This document shows positions 34,872 through 43,533 of a DNA stretch of 64,000 nucleotides, piece after piece. The translations under genes and the position numbers were made by a program. Origin of the DNA: Halovenus rubra (GTDB taxonomy: Archaea; Halobacteriota; Halobacteria; Halobacteriales; Haloarculaceae); assembly GCF_026586665.1 (NCBI RefSeq), contig NZ_JAODIY010000013.1:62001-126000 (forward strand). Reading direction: 5' to 3'. Position 1 is the stretch's first letter, and the number at the start of each line of letters is the position of its first letter. Under the pieces are notes generated by a model. That model made no database searches. It was given only the letters and a program-made list of their open reading frames with translations, and was not told where the DNA came from.

Positions 34872-35633
34872 ATGAGTGAGCCAAACCCCGCACGAATTGC
34901 GGACAGTCAGCCGGAGCATGATGTCACGGGCGACGTGGTTCATGCAGTTGGTGTCGGTCCAGGAGACACATCGTTTCTGACCGATAGAGCGATGACATTG
35001 GTCGAACAGGCAGACGTTGTCGTCGGGTTCGAAACAGTTACCGACTGTATTAAGGACCTAACTGGTGCCGAAATACTGGCATGTAGTTACGACGACCAGA
35101 CGGCAGTCCTCACGCAGTTTGGCCGCCGGGTAGCTGACGGTGCAAGCGGTGTTGCAGTACTCTGGGGTGACCCCAACGTGTCGGGGTATCAGTTCCTTGG
35201 TCGTGTCGAGAAGGCAGTCGACGACCCTGTCAAGGTGATTCCAGGCGTCTCGTCGGTGCAAATTGCTGCTTCACGGGCACGAACGCCGCTCGAACAGGCG
35301 ACGTTTGCCAGCCTCCACCGACGCGGCGAGGTTGTCGATGACCTCGACCGCCTCGCTGACGCGGCAACGGATGGTCGACACCTCATCGTCATCGTCCGGC
35401 CCTACGACTGGATGCCCCAAGATATCGCGGCAGGGTTGGTCGAACGGGGCGTCCAATCGGACCGGCCTGCGCTAGTCTTAGAGGAACTCACCCTGCCAGA
35501 CGAATCAATCGAGCAGACGACAGTCGGCGGTCTCGCTGCGACCGATGGCAAAAAATCATATTCCGACCGGTCAATACTCGTCGTACGAACAAAAACAAAT
35601 GACAGAGAACACACACATGGAACACAAAGATAA
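34872..35633 (+). CDS. cbiE: Cobalt-precorrin-7 C5-methyltransferase
   Basis: A 253-residue SAM-dependent methylase of corrin ring synthesis. VHAVGVGPGDTSFLTDRA is the N-terminal SAM-binding loop of the tetrapyrrole methylase fold; VTDCIKDLTG, VAVLWGDPNVSGYQFLGR (GDP motif) and VIPGVSSVQIAASRA follow in order and identify CbiE rather than other C-methylases. An N-terminal extension of about 20 residues is present. The remaining ring-methylation genes are elsewhere. It is the first gene of the operon; GGGGGAG before the ATG is a possible ribosome site. Its last 35 bases overlap the adenosyltransferase gene. Confidence 0.93.
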   Translation: MSEPNPARIADSQPEHDVTGDVVHAVGVGPGDTSFLTDRAMTLVEQADVVVGFETVTDCIKDLTGAEILACSYDDQTAVLTQFGRRVADGASGVAVLWGDPNVSGYQFLGRVEKAVDDPVKVIPGVSSVQIAASRARTPLEQATFASLHRRGEVVDDLDRLADAATDGRHLIVIVRPYDWMPQDIAAGLVERGVQSDRPALVLEELTLPDESIEQTTVGGLAATDGKKSYSDRSILVVRTKTNDREHTHGTQR

Positions 35634-36291
35634 CCAACAGGCATCTGAAGAACCAAACGCAGTCCAAGAGCGAGAGATTACACCATCGACACCCGAGGAG
35701 TTCGGTCTTGTCCAAGCGTGGTGGGGAGATGGGAAAGGAAAGACGACAGCCGCTCTCGGCATGGGCTTTCGAGCGGCTGGACAGGGGTATCGAGTTCACC
35801 TCTTGCAGTTCATGAAAGGCGGAGCAGACAGTGTAGAAGACGTTCGCGGGGAGTACAACGCTATCGCAGCAATGCCAGCCATCTCCTACGAAAACGCCGG
35901 GCATTACGGATGGCACGGTCGCCTCGACAACTCTAGCGACGAAGACCACGAGTCGGAAGCGACGGCTGGCCTAAAGCGGGCCACAGAGCTACTCGACGCA
36001 GCTTCTGAGAGCGACCTGAAATCGTCGTTCCCGCTTGACAGCGACCCGGAAGACGGTGTTCATATGCTGATTCTGGACGAAATCCTGTACGCGGCAAATC
36101 GAGGGCTTGTCGACCCCGAGGACGTACTCGGTCTCATCGAACGAAAGCCCGCTAATCTTGAGCTTGTCCTCACCGGCAGCCACGACAGCCCAGAGTTCCT
36201 TTATGACCACGCCGACCTCGTCACCGAGGTTGGCAAAGAGAAACACCCCATCGGGCAAGGGCAACCAGCACGGAAAGGTACCGAGTTCTAA
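35599..36291 (+). CDS. cobA: ATP:cob(I)alamin adenosyltransferase, CobA/BtuR type
   Basis: A 230-residue enzyme that adds the adenosyl group from ATP to cob(I)inamide or cob(I)alamin. The P-loop is [45 protein letters not shown] and [19 protein letters not shown] are family signatures. Here the N-terminus has a 37-residue acidic extension before [13 protein letters not shown]. The ATG at 35599 lies inside the end of cbiE. The gene is followed 4 bases later by cbiP. This CobA family is unrelated to uroporphyrinogen methylase, which is also called CobA. Assignment is secure. Confidence 0.95.
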   Translation: MTENTHMEHKDNQQASEEPNAVQEREITPSTPEEFGLVQAWWGDGKGKTTAALGMGFRAAGQGYRVHLLQFMKGGADSVEDVRGEYNAIAAMPAISYENAGHYGWHGRLDNSSDEDHESEATAGLKRATELLDAASESDLKSSFPLDSDPEDGVHMLILDEILYAANRGLVDPEDVLGLIERKPANLELVLTGSHDSPEFLYDHADLVTEVGKEKHPIGQGQPARKGTEF

Positions 36292-36295
36292 CTGC

Positions 36296-37804
36296 ATGGC
36301 TACCACGCTGCTCGTCGCGGGGACGGCAAGCCATGTCGGTAAGAGCACTGTTGTCGCCGGTCTTGCACGGCTCCTCGCCAGCCACGGCGTCGACGTCGCC
36401 CCATTCAAAGGCCAGAACATGAGCAACAATGCACGGGCCGTTCTCACGCCCAATGGCTCGTGGGGAGAGATGGGTGTCTCACAGTACGTTCAGGCACGGG
36501 CCGCAGACGTAGCACCCACAACAGACCACAACCCAGTTCTACTAAAGCCGCGTGGCGACAGCGAAAGTCAACTCGTTATCGATGGCCAGGCAGTCGGACA
36601 TTATGAGGCCGGAACGTACTATGAAACGCATTGGGACGACACCCGGAAGGCTGCCAAACGCGCTCACGCCCGCCTCGCCGAGGACCACGACGTAATACTC
36701 GCGGAAGGTGCCGGCAGTATCGCGGAGATTAACCTTCACGACAGGGACTTGGCCAACATCGAGACGGCGCGATTTGCGGATGCATCGATTCTGCTGGTGG
36801 GCGACATCGAGAGAGGTGGAGCTTTCGCAAGTCTCTATGGCACGCTCGAACTGCTCCCCGCGGACATCCGGCGTCGTGTTGAGGGCATCGTGATAACCAA
36901 ATTCCGAGGCGATCCCGACTTGCTCGATCCGGGCATCGACGAACTCGAAGCCAAAACGGGCGTCCCCGTTGTCGGCGTACTCCCCTACGACGACCCCGGT
37001 CTGCCCGCTGAGGATAGCGTCTCTCTGCCAGCCGAAGGGAACCGCAAAACAGTGGGAGAAGACAGCCAAACAGAGACGGTAACGGTCGGTGTCGTTCGGT
37101 TGCCCCATATCTCAAATTTCACCGACTTCGAACCGCTTGCCCGTGTCCCCGGCGTTCAGGTGACGTATCTTCCAGTAGAGGCGGAGTTCGGAGCTGTGGA
37201 TGCGCTTGTGCTGCCAGGAACAAAGAACACGGTTGACGACCTGCTGGCGCTGCGAGAGGCGGGCGTCGGCGAGGCAGTTGCCTCATTTTCTGGACCAATC
37301 GTCGGCATCTGTGGCGGGTATCAGATGCTCGGTGAGCAAATCACCAACGCGGGCATCGAGTCGACAGTAGACCGCGACACTGTGTCTGGGTTCGGACTAC
37401 TCCCCGTCAAAACGCGCTTTCAGCGGGAAAAACGGGTACAGGAGGCAACTGTCTCAGTCGACGGAACAGGGCCTATCAACGGCGCAACTGGGTCCGTCAC
37501 GGGATACGAGATACATATGGGTCAAAGCGAGCCACTGTCGACGATTTCACAGCCACTGGGTGAACAGAGTGCCGTGCACGGAAGCGTTCTTGGGACGTAC
37601 CTGCACGGACTGTTCGAGAACCGGAACGTCCGGTCAGCATTCGTCGAGACCGTTGCGAACCAGGCAGGTGTCGACCGGTCGACACACCCCAGTACTCACC
37701 ACTCACCCTACGATAGGGCCCGAGACCTCGTCACAGAAATCGAGCAGGAGTGGTTTGAGACTGTTTTTCCGGAGGCTGTCACCGACATGGAGGCGAGCAG
37801 ATGA
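36296..37804 (+). CDS. cbiP: Adenosylcobyric acid synthase (glutamine-hydrolysing)
   Basis: A 502-residue amidotransferase (CbiP/CobQ) that amidates four side chains of adenosylcobyrinate diamide. The ATP-binding N-terminal domain starts [20 protein letters not shown] and has [13 protein letters not shown] and [15 protein letters not shown]; the glutaminase domain has the nucleophilic Cys in [11 protein letters not shown] and the His in [11 protein letters not shown]. The ATG at 36296 fits the P-loop start. It overlaps the HAD gene by 4 bases (ATGA), so translation is coupled. Full length, no anomaly. Confidence 0.96.
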   Translation: MATTLLVAGTASHVGKSTVVAGLARLLASHGVDVAPFKGQNMSNNARAVLTPNGSWGEMGVSQYVQARAADVAPTTDHNPVLLKPRGDSESQLVIDGQAVGHYEAGTYYETHWDDTRKAAKRAHARLAEDHDVILAEGAGSIAEINLHDRDLANIETARFADASILLVGDIERGGAFASLYGTLELLPADIRRRVEGIVITKFRGDPDLLDPGIDELEAKTGVPVVGVLPYDDPGLPAEDSVSLPAEGNRKTVGEDSQTETVTVGVVRLPHISNFTDFEPLARVPGVQVTYLPVEAEFGAVDALVLPGTKNTVDDLLALREAGVGEAVASFSGPIVGICGGYQMLGEQITNAGIESTVDRDTVSGFGLLPVKTRFQREKRVQEATVSVDGTGPINGATGSVTGYEIHMGQSEPLSTISQPLGEQSAVHGSVLGTYLHGLFENRNVRSAFVETVANQAGVDRSTHPSTHHSPYDRARDLVTEIEQEWFETVFPEAVTDMEASR

Positions 37805-38463
37805 CACGAAGTGCCCCAGTTCAAGGGACGAGTTTCGACTGCTTTGGGACACTCATTGATGTTGACCGCACAGCTAACCCTGCACCGCGTATCGCCCGGG
37901 AGTTGTCAGCCCGTGGTGTTTCCGTTCCACAGGATTGGAACGAGGCCTACAGAACACCACAGGTTGACGCTGCCCGGTACGAGGAGGTACCGCTCCCTAT
38001 CCATGTTCGAGCAGTACTTGAAAATCGGTCAGTCGACGTTCCTTCACCGCAGTCGAGTACTGTTCAGGACGCTGTACTGGCTGCTTTCGATGCGACCGTA
38101 CAGACCCGTAGCGGGGCAGTAAGCACAGTCGAAGCAACAGCTAAACACGGCCCAGTCGGAATCCTCTCAAATTGCAGCGTGCCAGGGCTTGTTGAACGCT
38201 CGCTGGCCAAATCAGCACTCGATTCCGAGCAGTTCGATGTCGTCGTGACAAGTGTGGACTGTGGCTGGCGAAAGCCTGACCCGCGAGCGTTCGAAGCGAT
38301 TACGGCACATCTTGACGTGCCGTTGTCGGCACTTGTTCATATCGGTGACGACCCCGAGACCGACGGTGGCGCGAGTAAGACAGGTGCAACGGCCGTTCTC
38401 GTTAATGAGGTTCCGCTCACAGATGTCCCGGATTTTATAACTCAGGACGGAGGCGACTGTTAA
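37801..38463 (+). CDS. HAD-type protein inside the cobamide operon
   Basis: A 220-residue HAD hydrolase-like protein that overlaps cbiP by 4 bases and is followed 5 bases later by cbiB. Motif I is [10 protein letters not shown] (nucleophile D13), motif [10 protein letters not shown], motif [17 protein letters not shown] and motif [13 protein letters not shown]. The residue two after the nucleophile is Phe (F15), not the Asp that serves as general acid in most HAD phosphatases; this dehalogenase-like form is also seen in other archaeal members. Its place suggests a step in nucleotide-loop assembly, for example removal of the 5'-phosphate of alpha-ribazole or cobamide, for which no CobC/CobZ is visible here. 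Role unproven. Confidence 0.82.
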   Translation: MTRSAPVQGTSFDCFGTLIDVDRTANPAPRIARELSARGVSVPQDWNEAYRTPQVDAARYEEVPLPIHVRAVLENRSVDVPSPQSSTVQDAVLAAFDATVQTRSGAVSTVEATAKHGPVGILSNCSVPGLVERSLAKSALDSEQFDVVVTSVDCGWRKPDPRAFEAITAHLDVPLSALVHIGDDPETDGGASKTGATAVLVNEVPLTDVPDFITQDGGDC

Positions 38464-38468
38464 TACCG

Positions 38469-39398
38469 ATGGCGGTGGTTCCACCTGCTACTGGCGTTGT
38501 CGCACTTGCACTGGTGTTTGACATACTGGTGTCGGAGTTTCCACGCGGGTTCCATCCAGTCGCGCTGTTTGGACGTGTTGTTGGCCACTGCGATCGTAAC
38601 TGGACGTATCCCGTAACCACGGGAATAGTCCTCGCGCTCGTCTTGCCGCTGACAGCCGCAGCTGTCGTCGGTAGTCTCACCGCGGTCGCATTCAGTATCC
38701 AGCCGGTTGTGGGTGTTTGTGTGGCCGGAGTCGCGCTGTTCAGTACTGTCAGTCTGCGGATGCTGTTTGGGGCTGCTACAGGGGTCATCGGCCTCACAGA
38801 GTCAGACGTATCACAGGCGAAAACCGCGGTTCGTGCCCTGGTCGGCAGAGAGACTGACGGACTGTCGCCCAGAAAGCTTCGGAGCGCAGCCGTCGAAAGC
38901 GCCGCAGAGAACCTGGCAGACGGGCTAGTCGGACCGCTTTTTGCGTTCGGTATCGGCGCACAGCTGTCAGTTGTGGTCGGCATCGCAGCGGCAACAGCAC
39001 TCAAAGCAGTCAACACGATGGATTCAATGCTTGGTTACCGCTCGAAGCCAGTTGGGAAAGCGAGCGCACGGCTTGACGACCTGCTGTTGTGGGTACCGGC
39101 CCGAGTTACGGCGCTTTTGCTTGCTGTGGTTTCACTGAATCCACGGTCTCTTTGGGCAGCACGCAAGTGGGTCACGGAGCCGTCGTCACCGAATTCGGGG
39201 TGGCCGATGGCAACGATTGCGACTGTGGGACGCATACAACTCGACAAACCAGGTGCCTACACGCTGAACCCAGACGGCGACCTTCCGTCTGTCGCGGAGG
39301 CGAGGCGTTGTGTTCGCATTGTTGGAGTGACTGGTGTCTTTACGTTCATTCTCACAGGCGTCGCGGTTAGTGTCCCGATGGGGGTCGTTCCATGGTGA
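38469..39398 (+). CDS. cbiB: Adenosylcobinamide-phosphate synthase
   Basis: A 309-residue membrane protein that links adenosylcobyric acid with aminopropanol phosphate. About five to six hydrophobic segments are visible. FDILVSEFPRGFHPVALFG corresponds to the family opening; ESAAENLADGLVGPLFAF, KAVNTMDSMLGYRS and DLLLWVPARVTAL are its conserved core, and WPMATIATVGRIQLDKPG near the end completes it. CbiB works with CobD, encoded three genes later, which makes the aminopropanol phosphate. It overlaps cobS by 7 bases. Confidence 0.95.
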   Translation: MAVVPPATGVVALALVFDILVSEFPRGFHPVALFGRVVGHCDRNWTYPVTTGIVLALVLPLTAAAVVGSLTAVAFSIQPVVGVCVAGVALFSTVSLRMLFGAATGVIGLTESDVSQAKTAVRALVGRETDGLSPRKLRSAAVESAAENLADGLVGPLFAFGIGAQLSVVVGIAAATALKAVNTMDSMLGYRSKPVGKASARLDDLLLWVPARVTALLLAVVSLNPRSLWAARKWVTEPSSPNSGWPMATIATVGRIQLDKPGAYTLNPDGDLPSVAEARRCVRIVGVTGVFTFILTGVAVSVPMGVVPW

Positions 39399-40135
39399 TA
39401 TCGGCGCTTCGTGGTGCAGTTGGCTTTCTCACCCGCGTCCCGGTTGGTCGCGATAAACAGGCTTGGGAAGCGTTCAGAGCATCGCCAACTAGTCTGCCAC
39501 TAGCCGGATATTTGATCGGGTTTGTAGCGGCCGTTGCACTGGTGGTTCCAGCTCCAAATACGACAAACGCCGCGCTGTTTGTCGTCTGGCTGTATCTCCT
39601 CACGGGAATTACGCATCTGGATGGTTTAGCTGACCTTGGGGACGCACTCGTCGTTCATGGCTCGGCTGATGAACGGCGGGCTGTCCTGAAGGATACAACG
39701 CTTGGCGTCGGTGGCACGGCCGCTATCGTCATCTCGGTGGTCACGCTGATACTCGCTGTTTTGCCACTCGCAACCGACCCCTGGACAGCAGTTGCACTCA
39801 TTATCACAGCAGAGGTGACGGCAAAATTCGGGATGGCAACGCTGGTTTGTACTGGGACTGCAATACACGAGGGGTTAGCATCCGCGATGACCGAATCGGC
39901 GACCCCACGGACACTGGTTGGGCCAGTCGTTGTGGCCTTTCCTGTTGTTGTACTAACGTGGCCCCATCCAACCGCAGCAGTCGCATTCGCCGCGGGTCTG
40001 ACAGCGGTGGTTGTTCTCCGCTGGTGGGCTCGGCAACACCTCGGCGGTATCAACGGGGATATATTGGGTGCAGGGAACGAAATAGTGCGTCTCGTTTCGC
40101 TTCATGCGGGGGTGATGGCGTGGACGCAGTTGTGA
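39392..40135 (+). CDS. cobS: Adenosylcobinamide-GDP ribazoletransferase (cobalamin synthase)
   Basis: A 247-residue integral membrane enzyme that joins adenosylcobinamide-GDP with alpha-ribazole or its 5'-phosphate. Signatures: ALRGAVGFLTRVPVG at the N-terminus, the acidic metal site LTGITHLDGLADLGDALV, RRAVLKDTTLGVGG and LGGINGDILGAGNEIVRL. About six hydrophobic segments separate them. Its stop overlaps cobY. It needs the GDP-activated precursor made by CobY and the ribazole made by CobT, both encoded directly downstream. Confidence 0.96.
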   Translation: MVISALRGAVGFLTRVPVGRDKQAWEAFRASPTSLPLAGYLIGFVAAVALVVPAPNTTNAALFVVWLYLLTGITHLDGLADLGDALVVHGSADERRAVLKDTTLGVGGTAAIVISVVTLILAVLPLATDPWTAVALIITAEVTAKFGMATLVCTGTAIHEGLASAMTESATPRTLVGPVVVAFPVVVLTWPHPTAAVAFAAGLTAVVVLRWWARQHLGGINGDILGAGNEIVRLVSLHAGVMAWTQL

Positions 40136-40677
40136 TGTGTGGTGGAAAGGGTTGCCGGCTCAAGAGCGATACCGAGAAACCCCTCGTCGAAATCGGTGGT
40201 GTCCCCATGGTCAAGCGCGTTCTGTCTGCTCTCGGTGAGAGTGACGTCGACGCCGTCTACGCCGCAGTCTCCCCACATGTACCGCATACGGCGGAATCAC
40301 TCAAATCGAGCCCTGTTACCCGTATCGATACACCTGGAGACGGCTACGTAGAAGACCTCACGGTCGTTCTCGATACGCTGGAGTTACCAGTTCTGACAGT
40401 TGTTGCAGACCTCCCGCTGGTTACCGGAAAGATAATCGATACTGTTCTCGACAGCCACAGCGGAGGTGCACTCGGTGTCTACACACCAGCAGTAGTCAAG
40501 CGCCAACTGGGAGCGAGCCTCGACTTAACAGTCGACCGCGAAGAGAGAGAACTTGCACCGACTGGATTGAATATCGTCGGTGACGGCACGGAGACAACAT
40601 ATATGACACACAACATCCGACTTGCAGTCAACGTGAACCGACCGGAAGACGTACAGCTAGCCGAGGATCTTATATGA
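40120..40677 (+). CDS. cobY: GTP:adenosylcobinamide-phosphate guanylyltransferase
   Basis: A 185-residue nucleotidyltransferase (CobY), the archaeal non-homologous replacement for bacterial CobU. The signature is DAVVMCGGKGCRLKSDTEKP followed by VEIGGVPMVKRVL; VVADLPLV carries the metal-binding Asp and GLNIVG follows near the C-terminus. The GTG at 40120 is preferred to the ATG at 40135, because GTG gives the full opening strand and is preceded by a good Shine-Dalgarno (GGGGGTG, 40108-40114). It overlaps cobS by 16 bases and cobT by 4 (ATGA). Confidence 0.95.
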   Translation: MDAVVMCGGKGCRLKSDTEKPLVEIGGVPMVKRVLSALGESDVDAVYAAVSPHVPHTAESLKSSPVTRIDTPGDGYVEDLTVVLDTLELPVLTVVADLPLVTGKIIDTVLDSHSGGALGVYTPAVVKRQLGASLDLTVDREERELAPTGLNIVGDGTETTYMTHNIRLAVNVNRPEDVQLAEDLI

Positions 40678-41663
40678 AATTTGCCGTGGTTGTTGGGTCG
40701 ACAGAGACAGCGACGATTGAGGGTATTAGCGCTGCTGGGGCTGTCCCGGAAGCGACCTACCACACGCCTGCTGCTGACTTGGAGATTGTTGAGTACGGAA
40801 AGCCGGTGTTTGCCCCGCAGATGCCAGTGAGCCCAACCGGGTGTCCGACACCAGCACTCATCACCCGCGCAGTTCGAGAGCTCGTCTCGTTCGACACTGT
40901 CGCCGTCGAATCGGGACTGGTGACTGAATCAGCGACACCAACAGTCACAGTGGGTGACAAACCTGGTGCCGATATCCGCAGTAACAAGCCGGTACCGGAC
41001 GCGACCGAACGGTTCGAACGAGCGAGAGCAGTCGGTCGAGCGTTGAACGATGAAGAACTCATTATCGGAGAGAGCATTCCCGGCGGAACGACAACAGCAC
41101 TCGGCGTACTGACCGCACTAGGCGAGCCCTACAACGTCTCGTCCTCGCTGCCTGAGAACCCAATAGAGCGTAAACAGGAGCTAGTCAATGCTGGGCTGGA
41201 GGCAAGCAGTATTGAGGCGGGTGCACTCGCGGGAGAGCCACTCAAAGCAATTACGCTGATGGGCGATCCAGTTCTCCCTGCAGTGCTGGGGTTGACTGTC
41301 GGCGCAAATGAGAGAGGAATCGATGTGATGTTGGCCGGCGGGACCCAGATGGTGACTGCTGGAGCGCTCGCTCGTCACTTCGGCGTTCAGGATGAGCTGA
41401 GGGTAGCGACAACGGTATTCGTAGCGGACGATACGCCAGAGTTACACCAGGCCAGCGACGAATTAGCGTTCGACCTAACAGTGACTGACCCCGGATTCGA
41501 CCAGTCCTCTCACGACGCATTGACTGGGTTCTGTCGTGGGGAAGCAAAAGAGGGTGTCGGAATGGGGGGCGCGCTGGCACTGGCCGACCGGAACGGCGTT
41601 TCGGACAAAGAGCTACGACAACAGATTGTACGGCGATACGAGGCTGTAACCGATGGACCCTGA
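40674..41663 (+). CDS. cobT: Nicotinate-nucleotide phosphoribosyltransferase, archaeal CobT type
   Basis: A 329-residue enzyme of the archaeal CobT-like group that transfers ribose phosphate from NaMN to the lower-ligand base, giving alpha-ribazole phosphate. SPTGCPTPALITRAV, IIGESIPGGTTTALGVL, LMGDPVLPAVLGLTVGA and VMLAGGTQMVTAGALA are the conserved blocks; the C-terminal CRGEAKEGVGMGGALALA contains the Glu expected to act as base. It overlaps cobY by 4 bases and cobD by 11. The lower ligand used here is not determinable from sequence; haloarchaea are thought to use or import dimethylbenzimidazole. Confidence 0.93.
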   Translation: MKFAVVVGSTETATIEGISAAGAVPEATYHTPAADLEIVEYGKPVFAPQMPVSPTGCPTPALITRAVRELVSFDTVAVESGLVTESATPTVTVGDKPGADIRSNKPVPDATERFERARAVGRALNDEELIIGESIPGGTTTALGVLTALGEPYNVSSSLPENPIERKQELVNAGLEASSIEAGALAGEPLKAITLMGDPVLPAVLGLTVGANERGIDVMLAGGTQMVTAGALARHFGVQDELRVATTVFVADDTPELHQASDELAFDLTVTDPGFDQSSHDALTGFCRGEAKEGVGMGGALALADRNGVSDKELRQQIVRRYEAVTDGP

Positions 41664-42660
41664 TAGCACAGCAACCGTCGGTCGTGTGCCCCACGGCGGC
41701 GAGGAAGCGGTAGAATTGGATTTTAGCGCAAATACAAACCCCGAAATGCCGTCCGGTGTCAGGGACATCTACAACTCAGCACTCGAAGCGGCACGGTCCT
41801 ATCCACCGGAGCCACCGACGGCATTCTGTGAGGCTGCAAGCGATTACATCGGTTGCGATGCCGATTCGATTGTCCCAACGCCCGGTGGATTAGCTGCGAT
41901 ACGACTTGCCATTGAGGTGACTGTTGAGCCAGATGATTCTGTCTTGGTGCCGGCACCGAGTTTCGGTGAGTACGCTCGAGAAGTGACACTCCAAGGTGCA
42001 ACGCCGACGATTGTCGACCAGCAAAACATCGTAGAGCGTGACCCCACACCACATGCGATGGCAATTATCTGTCACCCAAACAATCCAACAGGCCATGCCT
42101 ACAGCGCGGGCCAGCTCAAAGCGTTTGCGAGGCGCTGCCGGGCGGCCGAAACGACGCTACTCGTCGACGAGGCGTTCCTTGACTTTACCGACCGGCCGTC
42201 GCTTGCCGGGGTAGATGGAGTCATCGTCGCTCGGTCACTGACAAAGATGTTTGGACTACCGGGCATCCGAGCAGGGTTTGCCGCTGGGGACAACCAGACA
42301 ATAGCAAAGATGGCAGCGACGCGTCGACCCTGGAACCTTGGCGCACCTGCACTGTCTGTCGGAACCTACTGTCTGAAACAATCGTCGTTCATCGAACGGA
42401 CAAGAACGCGTGTTCGAGAAGAACGTGAGCGACTCACCGAAGCGCTTTCCGAGACGTTCGATGTATCTCCCTCCGAGGCCCCGTTTCTGTTGCTCGACGT
42501 GGGAGAGGGGAACGTCGATTCGGTGCTCACGGCCACACGTGAGAGAGGTATCGCAGTCCGTGACGCCAGGACATTCAGGGGTCTAAACTCGCATATCCGC
42601 ATCGCTGTTCGTCTGCCAGCGGAGAATGACCGCTTACTGACGGTGTTACGCGATGTTTGA
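41653..42660 (+). CDS. cobD: L-Threonine-O-3-phosphate decarboxylase
   Basis: A 335-residue PLP enzyme of the aminotransferase class I/II fold, related to histidinol-phosphate aminotransferase. The PLP Lys is in VARSLTKMFGLPGIRAGF; DFSANTNPEMPS, IICHPNNPTGHAYSA and LLVDEAFLDFTD are the other cofactor contacts. The context in a cobamide operon distinguishes it from HisC: it makes (R)-1-amino-2-propanol phosphate for CbiB. No threonine kinase (PduX type) is visible in the operon. It overlaps cobT and cbiZ. Confidence 0.93.
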   Translation: MDPDSTATVGRVPHGGEEAVELDFSANTNPEMPSGVRDIYNSALEAARSYPPEPPTAFCEAASDYIGCDADSIVPTPGGLAAIRLAIEVTVEPDDSVLVPAPSFGEYAREVTLQGATPTIVDQQNIVERDPTPHAMAIICHPNNPTGHAYSAGQLKAFARRCRAAETTLLVDEAFLDFTDRPSLAGVDGVIVARSLTKMFGLPGIRAGFAAGDNQTIAKMAATRRPWNLGAPALSVGTYCLKQSSFIERTRTRVREERERLTEALSETFDVSPSEAPFLLLDVGEGNVDSVLTATRERGIAVRDARTFRGLNSHIRIAVRLPAENDRLLTVLRDV

Positions 42661-43357
42661 AACGGAAGTCTGTGAAGGGGTACTCCAAGTCTGTCGGCCA
42701 TCAACCCTCTGGCTTTCGAGTGGCTGGCAAGGTGGAACACAACAGGGAGCCACAGCGTACAATATCTCCGTTCCCGAAGGATGGGACCGGCAAGACCTCG
42801 ACAGCTACGTGAGAGAGCGCCAAGAACGAGCAGGGTTCTACCGTGAGGGGCCAACACTGCTAACTGGTGTCAACCTTAGCCACGCACGAGGTGCACGGTA
42901 CGGTCCGGTGACAGTGTACGCGACGGCCGGTGTATCTAACCCGGGTGTGTTGCCATCCGAACCACCGGCGTCATCACAGAGCGATGCAACCAAAGAGCCA
43001 GACACTGACGGTGGGACAGTCAATCTCATTGTAGGAAGCGAGCGAGCGCTTGGCGACGGCGCACTTGCCAACTTACTCGCAGTCGTTGTCGAGGCAAAGA
43101 CTGCAACGCTGCTCGCCGAAACTGGGTTTCCCGGCACGACAACTGATGCTGTTATTGTCGGCTGTGACCCCAACGGACAGCCGGCCCAATATTCCGGAAC
43201 AGCAACTCCGGTTGGTGCCGCAGCCAGGGCATGTACACGAGATGCACTGCTTGCAAGCCTTGGCTCTCGCTACCCCAATAGCGAGTATCCAGCGACACTC
43301 GAAGACGCCGAATACGGCGTGCAGACAACAGTTATGCCCGATGTGTTCACTGTGTGA
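42653..43357 (+). CDS. cbiZ: Adenosylcobinamide amidohydrolase
   Basis: A 234-residue CbiZ protein that removes the aminopropanol side chain from imported adenosylcobinamide to give adenosylcobyric acid, so that the cell can rebuild cobamides with its own lower ligand. Family blocks: STLWLSSGWQGGTQQGATAYN, LTGVNLSHARGARYGPV, ATAGVSNPG, GGTVNLIVGSERALGDGALAN and TTDAVIVGCDPNG. A short acidic insert (residues 105-120) separates two blocks. The salvage step works with the uptake protein encoded to the left. Last gene of the operon. Confidence 0.95.
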   Translation: MFETEVCEGVLQVCRPSTLWLSSGWQGGTQQGATAYNISVPEGWDRQDLDSYVRERQERAGFYREGPTLLTGVNLSHARGARYGPVTVYATAGVSNPGVLPSEPPASSQSDATKEPDTDGGTVNLIVGSERALGDGALANLLAVVVEAKTATLLAETGFPGTTTDAVIVGCDPNGQPAQYSGTATPVGAAARACTRDALLASLGSRYPNSEYPATLEDAEYGVQTTVMPDVFTV

Positions 43358-43381
43358 GTGTATCAAGACAGCTTAATCGCC

Positions 43382-43401
43382 CGAGAGATGATGATATCTC
43401 G
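43382..43401 (+). terminator. Stem-loop after cbiZ
   Basis: CGAGAGAT (43382-43389) faces ATATCTCG (43394-43401) with a four-base loop and one mismatch, 25 bases after the cbiZ stop. There is no T-tract, so it is not a clear terminator and may simply stabilise the 3' end of the operon transcript. Confidence 0.35.
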
Positions 43402-43452
43402 AATACCACACTACTACAAACCGGGTCGACGAACCACGGTTATGAACAGGTC

Positions 43453-43487
43453 GGGCGAGAGTTGCTTCAAACAAAAAGTGTTCGCCC
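43453..43487. promoter_or_regulatory. Dyad upstream of the PhaC-like gene
   Basis: GGGCGA (43453-43458) and TCGCCC (43482-43487) form a perfect 6-base dyad with a 23-base spacer, 47 bases before the chosen start. It may be an operator or a hairpin in the leader. Spacing is long and the arms are short, so significance is modest. Confidence 0.3.
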
Positions 43488-43533
43488 AGCGGCTAGGAGA
43501 TAGCTCAAATTGGCTTTTTCGGAGGTGTCGCTC

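Noticed and set aside
39847-40119. N-terminal extension of CobY
   Set aside because: It lies within cobS in another frame; the GTG at 40120 has a Shine-Dalgarno and gives the standard CobY opening.
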